Source: Haemonchus contortus
Taxonomy: Eukaryota > Nematoda > Chromadorea > Rhabditida > Trichostrongylidae
Length of the DNA: 64,000 bases
Reading direction: 5' to 3'
Assembly (NCBI GenBank): GCA_000469685.2
Contig: LS997565.1
Coordinates: 37,227,819 to 37,291,818 of the forward strand
The notes below the pieces were generated by a model. That model made no database searches. It saw only the letters and a program-made list of their open reading frames with translations, and had not been told where the DNA came from. The first letter of the stretch is position 1. Every line of letters starts with the position of its first letter. Position numbers and translations under genes: made by a program. Shown here one piece after another: positions 55,801 through 64,000 of this stretch.

Positions 55801-58800
55801 ACTCTGTTCAACATGATAATTGCAGTCATTACGTATACATACTACCCCCAGTAAACTCGTCCCAGCTCATGAATCATGTACTAACAACCTTGGCGGCGCA
55901 TGGCACCCAGGGGTGCCGTTCAAAGTCTCCTTCAACGCAGTTTTTCCTGAGAACACTTGAGTTGAAAAAAAACGTGCTTAAGACCAAGGTCTAAAAAACC
56001 TCAAAAGAAAAAAAAAGGAAAATCAACTGAGCAACAACGATGTTAAGACCTCAAAAACTCTTGCCCGTCCCTGTCGGGAAAAAAGTTCGCGGAAAGTAAA
56101 AACCGGTGAACAGCTGTCAGAGTCGGAGCCATGTAAGTATGAAAAAGTGCCTTCTCTCCAACGCGGCTCTTCCACAAAGCTCTTCTACAAATCCAATGCG
56201 CCCACTACCCACCACAGTTCACTGACACGGGATTGGGATTGCCTGGGACGTTTGACACCCTTTCCCCCCCCCCCCCCCCCCCCCCCCCTCCCTCCCTCCT
56301 TCCTTCCTAAATAGCTACTGTAGCTGCTGATACTTGCTAAGGTCCATCTGGTTCCAAGGACACAAGGGATCTTGAGACATCAGTTCAATTCTCGTAAAAT
56401 TAGAAGGGCTCAACTGCTCATTTTCAAATTATACTTCCTTTCATCTATGAGGAGGGATGGAAGATGGCTTCCTCATTCTCAGTCGATTAGGGACTGGTCT
56501 TCAAAGAACTTTAAAGAAGATCATGCCGATGAAATACATCCCCTGGTGGATTTGACATCTTCGCCTCTACAATGGCAGTATTTAGTAAAAGGACGGAGTG
56601 TGAACCCACCTCATCGCTGAAGTAATCCTGCAATTCAGCTACCGCAACCAGAAGAATCGCTTTTCCAGTAAGCGTTCGACAGCCGTCGTCGAGGACTCGG
56701 GACACCGCAGCACGAGCATGAGCAAACGAAGCTGCCCTCCTGGAATTAGGACATCATTCATTATGGGAATCCATTTGTTCAGCACCTTTTTTGAAAGCCT
56801 TTTAATGGCAGTATCCTACCCAATACAGCAAGGTGCCCATAAGCACAGTCGCTCGATTCCAATGTTTAGCCACCCAGTGCGAACGTGGTCACTTTTTACA
56901 TTACCTGAATAACTACTCTTGAAAAAGAACCCTTCAAAAACGAAATTTTCTTAACCACAAAGCCAGAAGTGTGCCCGGAAATATACGCAACCTTTGTAGG
57001 GAATCAATTCCGGCAAGGTTTTGCAGCTGTTGAAGGTGCTGTTCACCATCAATGGACACAGTCCATTCCACGTTTGTTCGATAACTACATAGACACAGCC
57101 TTCTATGAATAGAACCCCTACTTCATTAATGATCGACTCTTCTATGAAAAATAGGCCATCTGGACGGAATTTGAAATTGGGCCTCAGTGGAATCACCTAG
57201 CGCCGAGCATACCATTCTCTGTTCATCGGCAAATGGCGAACTCTAGAAATTTCAGTGAGATCTTGTAGAGGGACATTCTTCACAAAGACGAAAAATAACT
57301 GCTTTCGGGTGTAGTCAATCCTCTTTCAGAATGCGCCCCTCATTCGACTCCAGCTAAGAAACATTGTGGCAATTCGAGTGCCTCTGAGGCCTATAAAAGT
57401 TGCTGTATCCACCCAATGTAGAACTCAGGGGTTCGAACCTTCCAGCCAGGTCTGGTACTAATCAACCGACTAGGAGGGTTAAAGGGTCATTGGACTTATT
57501 CGGCTGAAGGGTTCCCATTTAGGATTCAATCTTTGAACCACTCGTGCGGTAGCACGTCAGTTAGCTATAAACCAACACAGGATCCTTCATATGACGATTG
57601 AAATTCAAAGATATAAAGACTGACTTACCTTGCAGAGTAGACGACAATGTGACCGTGGGTAGAGCTAGCCGTCTTGGCCGTCAGCCATGAATGGTAAGCT
57701 CCAAGGTGTAGATCGACAGCAAATCGTTGCGAGTTCCAATTCACATCTATCGGGATGATACCAGCTGAAAAAGAAATTTATGGGAATCGTCCATGAGAAA
57801 GGCTCGATTGATGTTACCCCACCTCCAATCTGACTAGGATCACGGATAGCTCGTAACGCCTCACTTTCGACGCCAAGAACTGCTACCAGTAACGTTTCAA
57901 GGGAAAGCGGATCACCACAGAGTACTGAGAGCTAAATTGGTCGCATTCAAGATCTTATGACTGTGACACGAACTTATATGAATGAACTATGAACTTAACT
58001 TATATGAACTGAGTCAGCACCAATCTTATCTGAACCCACTCACCTGAATCTTCAGAGCGCCTCTTCTATCAAGCTGGGAAGCGCATACGGTATCACATAT
58101 GCGTAGGAGTTGATCCCGTCTGGAAGTACCGGTATACCGTAGGAGGACTTACATGTGTTCTGAAAGCTTACGCTCACCCAAATATACTACTGCAGTCACT
58201 GGCACGGCTCCAAGCACCTTCAGAATCCGCTGATCCGGCTCCAATGAAAATACCGCATGTGTTCTCAGCTAGGTTTACACCCTGGAACAAGAATCTTGAT
58301 ATTTTCCTATTTGCTACTAGAAACTCTCAAAAAAACCTGCTGATGTAGAAAGGGCAGCAGATCGTAGTGGCCGGGATCGCATACCAACACGTAGACCGGA
58401 GGTAGCGGATCAGTAATGGAGCCTATGGTACCTGTGCTGGATCCCAGACCGCGCTGCTTTGTCGATTGCCGAGCAGAGTCCAGAGAAGCAGTTGAATCTG
58501 TAAACGCTGGCTGATTTTCATAGTAGAAAGCTTTGAGGAACAAAAGGCTGAGAGAGGGAAATTGAAGATGATTATTAAGCTGACGACGGGAACTAAATGA
58601 AAGTGAAACTCCAACTTCAAACTCATTCTCAGTGCCGGTGCTGAAGAATAAATTCAAACCTGAGTGGAGTTGGGAGATCCCAATACAACATCTATGGTCA
58701 CGTGATTCAGGTTCCGGCCGATACCCACTTAGGCAACCTACCAATCAGCCCCCTATCCCTTCTGGGTATTAATTGGTTTCATACTGATTTTGAAGGACAA

Positions 58801-61800
58801 AAGAGTGATGGGTTCTCTATGCATGTATGTTTTGCAAGTCATTGTATAGGAACTATTTGAACGCCACTGGATCCTGTACGGGTGCGTCGGCACACTATGA
58901 GAAGGACAGAACAATCTTTCTGTTTGCCGAGGTGATGCCATGGGTGAGAAGGTGACAGCATTCCTTTTAGAGCTGCGGAATCGTATAAATTCTCCCACCC
59001 GCTTCTTCTATTCCATGGTTCCATACAAGGTCAGCTATTCTTTGAAGGAAACCCGACTGGCAGTCTACCGGATGAGCTCAATTCTATTCCAAGTCTTTTC
59101 ACGAATTCGAAGTTTGAATCGAAACTCAACATTCTGAGCAGTGGGAGGATCTGGGGGAAGGAATTTGTGCCCGAAATCCTACACTTACGAAGTCTGTGAA
59201 AGCGAGCTTGCGGCTTCAACCACACCTACCATAAGTAGCCACCCTTGCGCCACAATCATGAATCAGGCATATTCATTACGCGCTCCAATCACGTATTTCT
59301 ACGACATCTTTTGGGCGCGGCCAGAGTGGCCCTCCGTGGCAAGGGTACAAAAAAAGTAATGAGACAAGATTGCTCACCTAACAGGAACAACTGTGTCCGA
59401 TCTTGCGCCTTATCGTCTTCTACCTCATCAGCACCATAACAACGAATGGTTGCGGGACCGTTTCCCGTAGCAAACGGCTCGTTTCTCAGCAGAACCTGGA
59501 GACAAAAGTTGACACTGCTCCGTCGAACCTCGATTCGAAGTGATTTGAAGGCGGGCTTACATTCATATCTGTTATGAACTGTGCAACCATCGCCATCTCG
59601 CCATGTACGGCAATGTCGACTACATGACTGGTAGAGGTATTGCTATGTTTCTTCCTGAATTTGAAGTGTTAGAGCTGTCAAATACAAAAGAAGTACTGAG
59701 AAAGTCTTCTCCTCCCATCACAAGGAAGCGACTTAAGAAAACTGCGGCTTTATGGTATGTTTTTGAGAGGGAAATGACTCATCCTTTCTATGAGAGGGTG
59801 CATAAGATAGGAGGAAGGGGGTTAGTTCAGTAAGCGTAGCGAATACTGCGATGTCATGAATCTAGATGGAACTAGTGAGAGATTCGGACGAATGACTTCT
59901 CCCTGCCTTCCTTAGACTGACGGCAGTGGTTCCGCGGCGGCTGCCGTATCCTTACACTAGATTTCCAACAGTTCCCTTCATAGAGCGTGATTGCGTGTGA
60001 TTGGGTGCGGCGAGCGCGACACGCTTTTCGGGGAGAAGTACCCACACCTCAAGGGGTCACACCATCCGCTTGCGCTCCTGCTCTTGAACTATAAAATGTC
60101 TAAAATGTCAAAAAACAAAGTATCCAAGACGGCTGGAACCCTCCGGATATGAGAAGCATTATCTCTCCTTTTGGTCTTGGTCATTTTGAAAACTATGTGG
60201 CGAAAAAGTGAAAGCAACGCAAGTGGGCATGGATCCATTCGGATGAAAATGATAAGAAAGCTCAGCTGTTGTGGAAGAAAAGATTGAAAGGCCTTTCAGA
60301 AGTTATAAAAATAAAAATGTCGGTAGAAATCCATTGTTCCAGGTTAGTGATGTATTTATGCACCTACTTCTGGAAAAAGACAGTAATGGCGTCGTGAACT
60401 GCTAGCTGAGCACATCCGTTGAACGATGGGCATTCATTAACTGTAGGCCGAGCGAGAAACATGATGAAGCTGCGTACGATCGAATCGCGAAGTTCGAACA
60501 GTCGCGATAGTTGCCGATACCTATATGGATAGGATGGAACAGACGGTAGTCATAGGATGTGAATAGGATTACACTGCTCTTTCACCTAGGATGACCACTC
60601 CATGAAACAAGGGGAGTGATAATGAGTTTGAGTTATGCAAAAATCAGAAACCGAGGAAACCGCATTAATGCGTCAAATGGCCCCCTACTGACATTATAAA
60701 GTTTCAATATACGCCAAAGTGCCTCCAAAACTCCGTACAGGGACGGTATGTGCTGCTATTCAAAAAAAGGGTTGGTAAAGAAGAGTTTAAAGATTAGAAT
60801 TGAGCGAGAGAACGAAATTCGAAACCGACGAGCAGTTCCAGCCAGTTCATGTGAAGCCGGCTCATGAGCTTTGTAAAAGGTCAGTAACTTACCTGAAGTC
60901 ATCTTGAAGGAACTCCTTAATCCGCAGCATTTCCCGTTCTGATACAGGAAACGCCTCATTGTCGAAATCACCGCGAAACGATCGGACAACGTCGACGAAC
61001 AGTTCAATATTTTCCAGAAGACACTCGCGAAACTCGATTTCAGCTCGCTTCAACAGATCGTGCTGAAATGGGGTTCTTCAACCTTTGGCTGACATAACAG
61101 AACAAATCTACAACCTAACATTTTCAAGAATACTATTGATTTTTAAGAAAACATACTTGAAAGCGATCATATACCATTGCGGCCTGACTAGGTGGTAATG
61201 CATCATAGGCTGGATAACCCTGGAAGGACTTTTTTAAATAATTTATCGATGCCTGTAAAAAGTACAGTACAACCGAGTGCCATTTTAAGGAGTATGGTTC
61301 ACTTCAAAGAGCCAGGAGTCACCTCTTACTTACTAAGAGGGAATGAAAACCTCAGCCCGGCATTTTGCTCTAACTTTTAGAGCTAGCCCTGAGATAATTA
61401 GCACTATGGTATGGCTTTATACCGAAGAATAGACATGAAATGAGTTAACTCATGTTGAAAGCCACGTTAAAGCGCTAGGAGTAATCGCCTGTATCTCATA
61501 GAACTATATACAGGTCCTTAGAAAGAGTAAGCCTGAATGAAGGACTCATACGGCATTGGCAATCCTTCTCAATTCCTGATTTCATTCCACATTTCCTTCC
61601 CAAAAAAACAAAAAATCATCCAATTAGTCCAATTTCTCCACACAACCAAAGCCCTTGACCACATTACCTCAACACGCCTCGTTCACATTGGACAGCCGAT
61701 CCGAAGACGGATCTCTACTTCAGTGTTTTTAATGTCAGGCCTTCATATCCACAAACAAACTACAACTTGCCTGTAGGAATATGCTGACATCCTGAAGTGG

Positions 61801-62770
61801 CTTTCCTGGCGTTACTTGTGGGGTATCGGAAAGCAGAAACTCGAACTCCTCCTCCAGTCGTTCTTTGCGTTGTTCCGTCTCCAGTGCTTGCTTAACAGAA
61901 CACAATGCAGTATGTAGCAGAAGCACACGTTGTCACCTATCACAAACTCATCAGCTTTTTTCACCCATGAGAAGGCCCACCCAAATGGTAGCAAAAAACA
62001 TGGGAGCAATGACGTGCGATTTTGGAGAGCACTCTGCAGCTGCGACTCAGCTCTAGCATACGAATGTCCTTTCACAACTTTTTTTGTGGCCTTTTTAGGG
62101 TAGAAGCGGACAATAAACGGACTTTATAGCCCTCAAAAGCTAGCCGTGCTTCGTGTCGAAGAAGAATCTCCGCTGGTATCCGATGATCTATCAGTGTGGA
62201 CTGCGTCATTCGAGCTTCGTAGTCCGACGGAAGCGGGTCGAGTTGTTTGCCTGAAAATCAAAACGATTTTGCCATCTGACCTCGTAAATCAGCTGCAATT
62301 TCTTACCGAGTTGCCCTAAGGGCTGAAAGAACTCGTCGAATAGGGGATGTGAGTGGATCAGGTGATTGGCAGTCGTCCAACTCATGTCCGCTACATCAGA
62401 CTTATCCAAAAGTGTGGCGAATACCCGTGGCAAGTTTGGTAGGAGGGCACGAAGTCTGAATTCTCAACTTTATGACCCCAAAATGAAAAGAGAAATCCTC
62501 CTCATTACCGAGCTGCCATCCAATGTTCCCTGGCTTCGTTTACATGTGCATCATAGACTTTCTTCGCAGTAGCTTCACCGTATATTCGTACAAAATTACA
62601 GTAATCTGGTTGTCGCTCCAGGCAACGCTCACTGACTAGTCTGAAGAATCAAGACGAAGTGGAAGTACCGTATACCTCGAATTGTCGTAGCTTACCTTGA
62701 CCATGACAATCGCACGGATGGCCAACTTTCAACTGGTAGTAGCGCATGCAACAAGCGCGTAAACGCTATC
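37885..62770 (-). CDS. ARHGAP35: p190-type RhoGAP, 5' end outside window
   Basis: GTPase-activating protein that switches off Rho at the cortex. Exons, 5' to 3' on minus: 62696-62770, 62509-62640, 62307-62455, 62123-62250, 61771-61890, 61157-61252, 60893-61062, 59561-59627, 59378-59495, 58337-58497, 58178-58281, 58044-58119, 57823-57931, 57629-57764, 57197-57240, 56610-56731, 50168-50346, 46314-46399, 45378-45516, 45154-45295, 44849-44965, 44515-44555, 44187-44293, 43572-44072, 42491-42570, 42316-42420, 40842-40928, 39562-39702, 38650-38736, 38522-38592, 37885-38011. The splice phases agree throughout, giving 1,271 residues. Order: GTPase end, FF region, pseudoGTPase regions, Ser/Pro/basic linker, RhoGAP with arginine finger in GLYRVPGNQ. 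This matches vertebrate ARHGAP35/ARHGAP5, not other RhoGAPs. Least certain: donors at 62123 (GTCCGT) and 57823, and the 41-base exon. The donor at 61771 is GC. Exons could be missing between 59627 and 60893. Confidence 0.92.
38237..38500 (+). other. Open frame inside last p190 intron, probably non-coding
   Basis: An 87-codon plus-strand frame within the intron between 38011 and 38522. The opposite strand also shows protein-like stretches broken by stops (for example GQSIAHALRDALYNDLGLFM). A decayed transposon is possible, but I recognise no family and no terminal repeats. Confidence 0.2.
39829..40026 (-). repeat. tRNA-derived SINE, partial
   Basis: Shares GACCTCCGTTCAGAATC, CGGCCTATA.CATTACTTGCAG, the GGACAGTGCTT...TACCCTACCCCAGACGG block and TGGTACCAATCCACCGACC with the other SINE copies. 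It lies in the p190 intron that also carries the MITE at 40292-40795. Confidence 0.65.
40292..40795. mobile_element. Tc1/mariner-like MITE with TA flanks
   Basis: The left end CAGTAGCGCTCAAAAGTCTT then CAGTGAGATG and the right end (inverse CAGTAGCGCTCAAAAGTCTT then CAGTGAAATG) form 30-base terminal inverted repeats with one mismatch. Both ends abut TA (40290-40291 and 40796-40797), the target duplication of Tc1/mariner elements. The 504-base element encodes no transposase, so it is non-autonomous. It inserted in the p190 intron 46 bases beyond the donor of the arginine-finger exon. Confidence 0.88.
41283..41603 (-). repeat. tRNA-derived SINE with internal duplication
   Basis: The tail block GATGCGCTCTGCGTTCGACTTCCATTCAGAATC is followed by two versions of the central module: CCAATGTACAAGTCAGTGCT with CCTCCCAGACGAGTCTGGTAAC, then CCATGCCATGCCAAATCAGC with CCTCCCAGACGAGTCTATGAAC. 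The tRNA-like head follows (GATTTGAACCAGTGAGCATG to CATCGCC, a reverse-orientation B box and A box). It sits in a p190 intron. Confidence 0.72.
43116..43376 (-). repeat. tRNA-derived SINE, diverged
   Basis: Starts GGGATGCGCCCTGCATTTGA and keeps TATATGACCCATATAGTGAG, TTCCTCACAGACAAATCTGG, CACCAGTTAACCGA and a head ending CACACGTATGGTC (reverse complement region 43315-43370). More diverged than the copy at 51500. It lies in the p190 intron between 42570 and 43572. Confidence 0.65.
45867..46040 (-). repeat. tRNA-derived SINE, partial
   Basis: GAAATCGACTTCCATTCAAAATCCCAGTGGCC, TATATGGTCTGCACAATGGC, GACCGGCCGATG and TCATCCTCCCAGGTGCGAGTC follow the family order. The tRNA head is absent or unrecognisable. 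Confidence 0.65.
47194..47325 (+). repeat. tRNA-derived SINE, partial
   Basis: TTGGTACCAAAACCGTCTGG, GAGGATGAAAGCGCTGACTT, GTACGTCAGCTGGCCATCAC and TTTTGAATGGAATTCGAATG match the same blocks in the plus-oriented copy at 27256. Confidence 0.65.
51500..51711 (-). repeat. tRNA-derived SINE with intact tRNA-like head
   Basis: The head at 51633-51711, read on minus, begins GGCGGAAGTGGTGTAGCGGC and ends TCCGCC, so a six-base acceptor-like stem can still form. The A box TGGTGTAGCGG fits TRGYNNARNNG and the B box lies in GGGATCAAATCCC, a closed T-arm-like stem. The body continues with the usual GTACATCGGCTGACCACCGC block. This is the best-preserved head in the window and shows the family is tRNA-derived. 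Confidence 0.82.
53795..53897. repeat. Perfect 48-bp inverted repeat, 7-nt loop
   Basis: The left arm 53795-53842 and right arm 53850-53897 are exact reverse complements; the loop is CCTTGAA. The core is GAATGCACTACAAGAGTGAG then CTAAACATGTATACCTTA. A transcript of either strand would fold into a perfect hairpin. It could be a microRNA-like or siRNA-producing hairpin, a tiny fold-back element, or a replication template-switch product. Confidence 0.92.
56264..56288. repeat. 25-nt poly(C) run with CCT/CCTT tail
   Basis: Uninterrupted C tract followed by TCCCTCCCTCCTTCCTTCC, a pure pyrimidine stretch of about 45 bases able to form quadruplex (on the G strand) or triplex structures. It lies in the long p190 intron. 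Confidence 0.95.
56610..59627 (-). other. PseudoGTPase-like region of the p190-type protein
   Basis: Nine exons that correspond to the human p190 segment holding the pG1 and pG2 pseudoGTPase folds, completed by the exon at 50168-50346. Matches I could see: HVVDIAVHGEMAMVAQFI to human INLVILGKDGLARELANEI, PPVYVLVCDPGHYDLL to LTLILVNKRGD, CGIFIGAGSADSEG to CVFLDPASAGIG, LSVLCGDPLSLETLL to IVMCLMCGDPFSADDIL, THGHIVVYSA to VHGYIVFYSAK, ILLVAVAELQDYFSDE to PIQLVALTDG. The usual nucleotide-binding motifs are absent, as in the human pseudoGTPases. Confidence 0.82.
57331..57575 (-). repeat. tRNA-derived SINE, diverged
   Basis: Starts GAATGCGCCCCTCATTCGAC and keeps GAGGCCTATAAAAGTTGCTG, CCAGCCAGGTCTGGTACTAA, TCAACCGACTAGGAGGG and a degraded head (TTCAATCTTTGAACCACTCG). 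Located in a p190 intron. Confidence 0.65.
60893..62640 (-). other. FF-domain region of the p190-type protein
   Basis: Six exons parallel to the human p190 FF repeats, which bind phosphorylation-regulated partners. Matches include NFVRIYGEATAKKVYDAH (human DYVYLEGTQKAKKLFLQH), RALLPNLPRVFATLLD (AALPLAFEALIPNLDE), IPAEILLRHEARL (VPAEQLYEAHLEKL), FLLSDTPQVTPGKPLQDV (NLETSPFITPGKPWEEA) and LLKRAEIEFRECLLENIELF ([21 protein letters not shown]). The exon before it (62696-62770, AFTRLLHALLP) resembles the end of the N-terminal GTPase domain. The intron after 61771 starts with GC. Confidence 0.87.
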
Positions 62771-64000
62771 CTGAAGTGGATACCCACCGTTAGTGGACGA
62801 GTTTTACAATCACACACAAAAACTAGAAATTTCTAGCAAAGTAGTAAAATAATTTCATTGCGCTACGGCCGGCAAGGGAACTCAACCTGAACCTTGAGAG
62901 ATCACTCAAGCCTAGCTTTAGGAAGAAGCGGAACAAAGCGTTTGCCCACCAGAATCTACTCAGTAGGTTGTAGATTTCCTAGAAGTTTCGTAGCCCACTT
63001 AAGCCTCGAGTAAAACCTCATCAGGACTGATGAAGGATCGGTTTTAGAGGTAATGGGGCTTGGAGGAACGCTTTCTGCCACCTGTCCATCTACCTTTAAA
63101 GTATCAAATGGGAAAGTTGCAGAAAGTCACTCCTATGCCGTACGGTACCCTCTAAAGATCACCTTCCTTCCTATACACCATCTCAAGTTGGGTAAATTGC
63201 AAACAGCGGCATCTTAGCTTCCCACAATACGCCTGGAGCTGGTGCTGGTAGACTGTGGGTAGACGGAAGGGGAAGGAATTGGGAGGATTATCAGTTACGC
63301 ACTAGTTTTGATCTTGGAATGCCATACACGAACTGGAACGCTACCGCACTCTGAGTTCGGAACCCTTGGGGAACTCAAACTTGTCCCGATTCCTTCCCCT
63401 TACCCTCTTCCCTCGCAATTCCTCGTTTCACTCGTGACATATTCCATCTTTTCCGATGGTTTCCCGTATAATAGAGGTGCCTTCGTATTAATGTTCTCTC
63501 GCGTTCCCAGGTCGAACGAAGAGGCTGTGGGTGCAATTCGATCTCTTGGATGTCTGCCGCAGCTCATGCCCATTACTGGTCAGCGTCCCCATTCAGTTAT
63601 TCAAACGGGTTTTGCCTAGCGCTCACCCATACAGCAGCTATGCGATCCTTCTCGCGTCACGCTTTCGGTCTTGGACCTCTCGTAGTAATTACCTCGTCGA
63701 AGTGGCTAATTATTCATGCAAAGCCCCTCGTTGCTCGACACTACAAACACACGAAACCCCTTTTAGCTTCTTCATAGCACCACTCTGCACGCGAACATTC
63801 CGAATTAATGAACGTCCACTGAGGGAAATTAAAGCTAAGCGCAGTCATGTCTAAGATGGCTAGTGCATAGAATTTCAATTAATGACCGGCCGAAATGATG
63901 AAAATCAATACCAATCGGAAAAAATTTAGAACTAATTGTTAAAATCTAGAAAAAAGCAAATCACAGCGAAGGGCGAGTCTCACCTAACATCCCTATTCCG
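62771..64000. other. Upstream intron or flank of the p190-type gene
   Basis: No exon of the expected N-terminal GTPase domain could be identified here, although the coding sequence must continue 5' of 62770. Open frames on the plus strand (63308-63619, 63531-63854) overlap each other and resemble nothing I know. An inverted similarity occurs between GGAAGGGGAAGGAATTGGGA near 63260 and TCCCGATTCCTTCCCCTTAC near 63385. Confidence 0.5.

Larger units (their letters stand above)
50347..56609 (-). other. 6.3-kb intron of the p190-type gene
   Basis: Largest intron of the gene, joining the exon ending LQDYFSDE with the one starting ETNLLLTEG in phase 0. It contains a SINE with an intact tRNA-like head (51500-51711), a perfect 48-bp inverted repeat (53795-53897) and a 25-nt poly(C) run (56264-56288). 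I found no exon and no independent gene in it. Confidence 0.7.

Overview
The window is eukaryotic, AT-rich and intron-dense. It looks like a parasitic nematode, most likely a strongylid or hookworm-type worm. That placement is inference: it rests on TTTTCAG-type acceptors, acceptor sites sitting at or a few bases before start codons as in trans-splicing, multi-exon genes scattered through repeats, and tRNA-derived SINE copies. I saw no bacterial features, CRISPR arrays, rRNAs or functional tRNA genes.

Layout. 1-15.8 kb: no recognisable gene; SINE remnants, including a tandem dimer with an exact 293-bp period at 3541-4127. 15,842-22,176 (+): a complete 18-exon mitochondrial intermediate peptidase gene (MIPEP, M3 family) with a visible presequence and the HEMGH zinc site. 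23,170-24,739 (+) and 29,417-32,935 (+): two intact paralogues of the nuclear cap-binding protein CBP20/NCBP2 with identical intron positions and phases. Intron 1 of the second is filled by a minisatellite of about 128-bp units. 33,735-36,104: a fold-back Penelope-like retroelement (YIDD reverse-transcriptase end plus GIY-YIG endonuclease) with apparently identical 1,085-bp arms and hammerhead-ribozyme-like motifs near both ends. 37,885-62,770 (-): a p190-type RhoGAP gene, 31 exons followed by eye with consistent splice phases, covering the end of the GTPase domain, the FF region, the two pseudoGTPase regions, a basic/Ser-rich linker and the RhoGAP domain. Its start lies beyond the right edge of the window.

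The genes are not functionally linked: organelle presequence processing, cap binding for mRNA export and splicing, and Rho inactivation. The p190 introns carry SINEs, a Tc1/mariner-like MITE right next to the arginine-finger exon, a perfect 48-bp inverted repeat, and a 25-nt poly(C) run. Exon models come from hand translation and splice-site matching; no searches were run.
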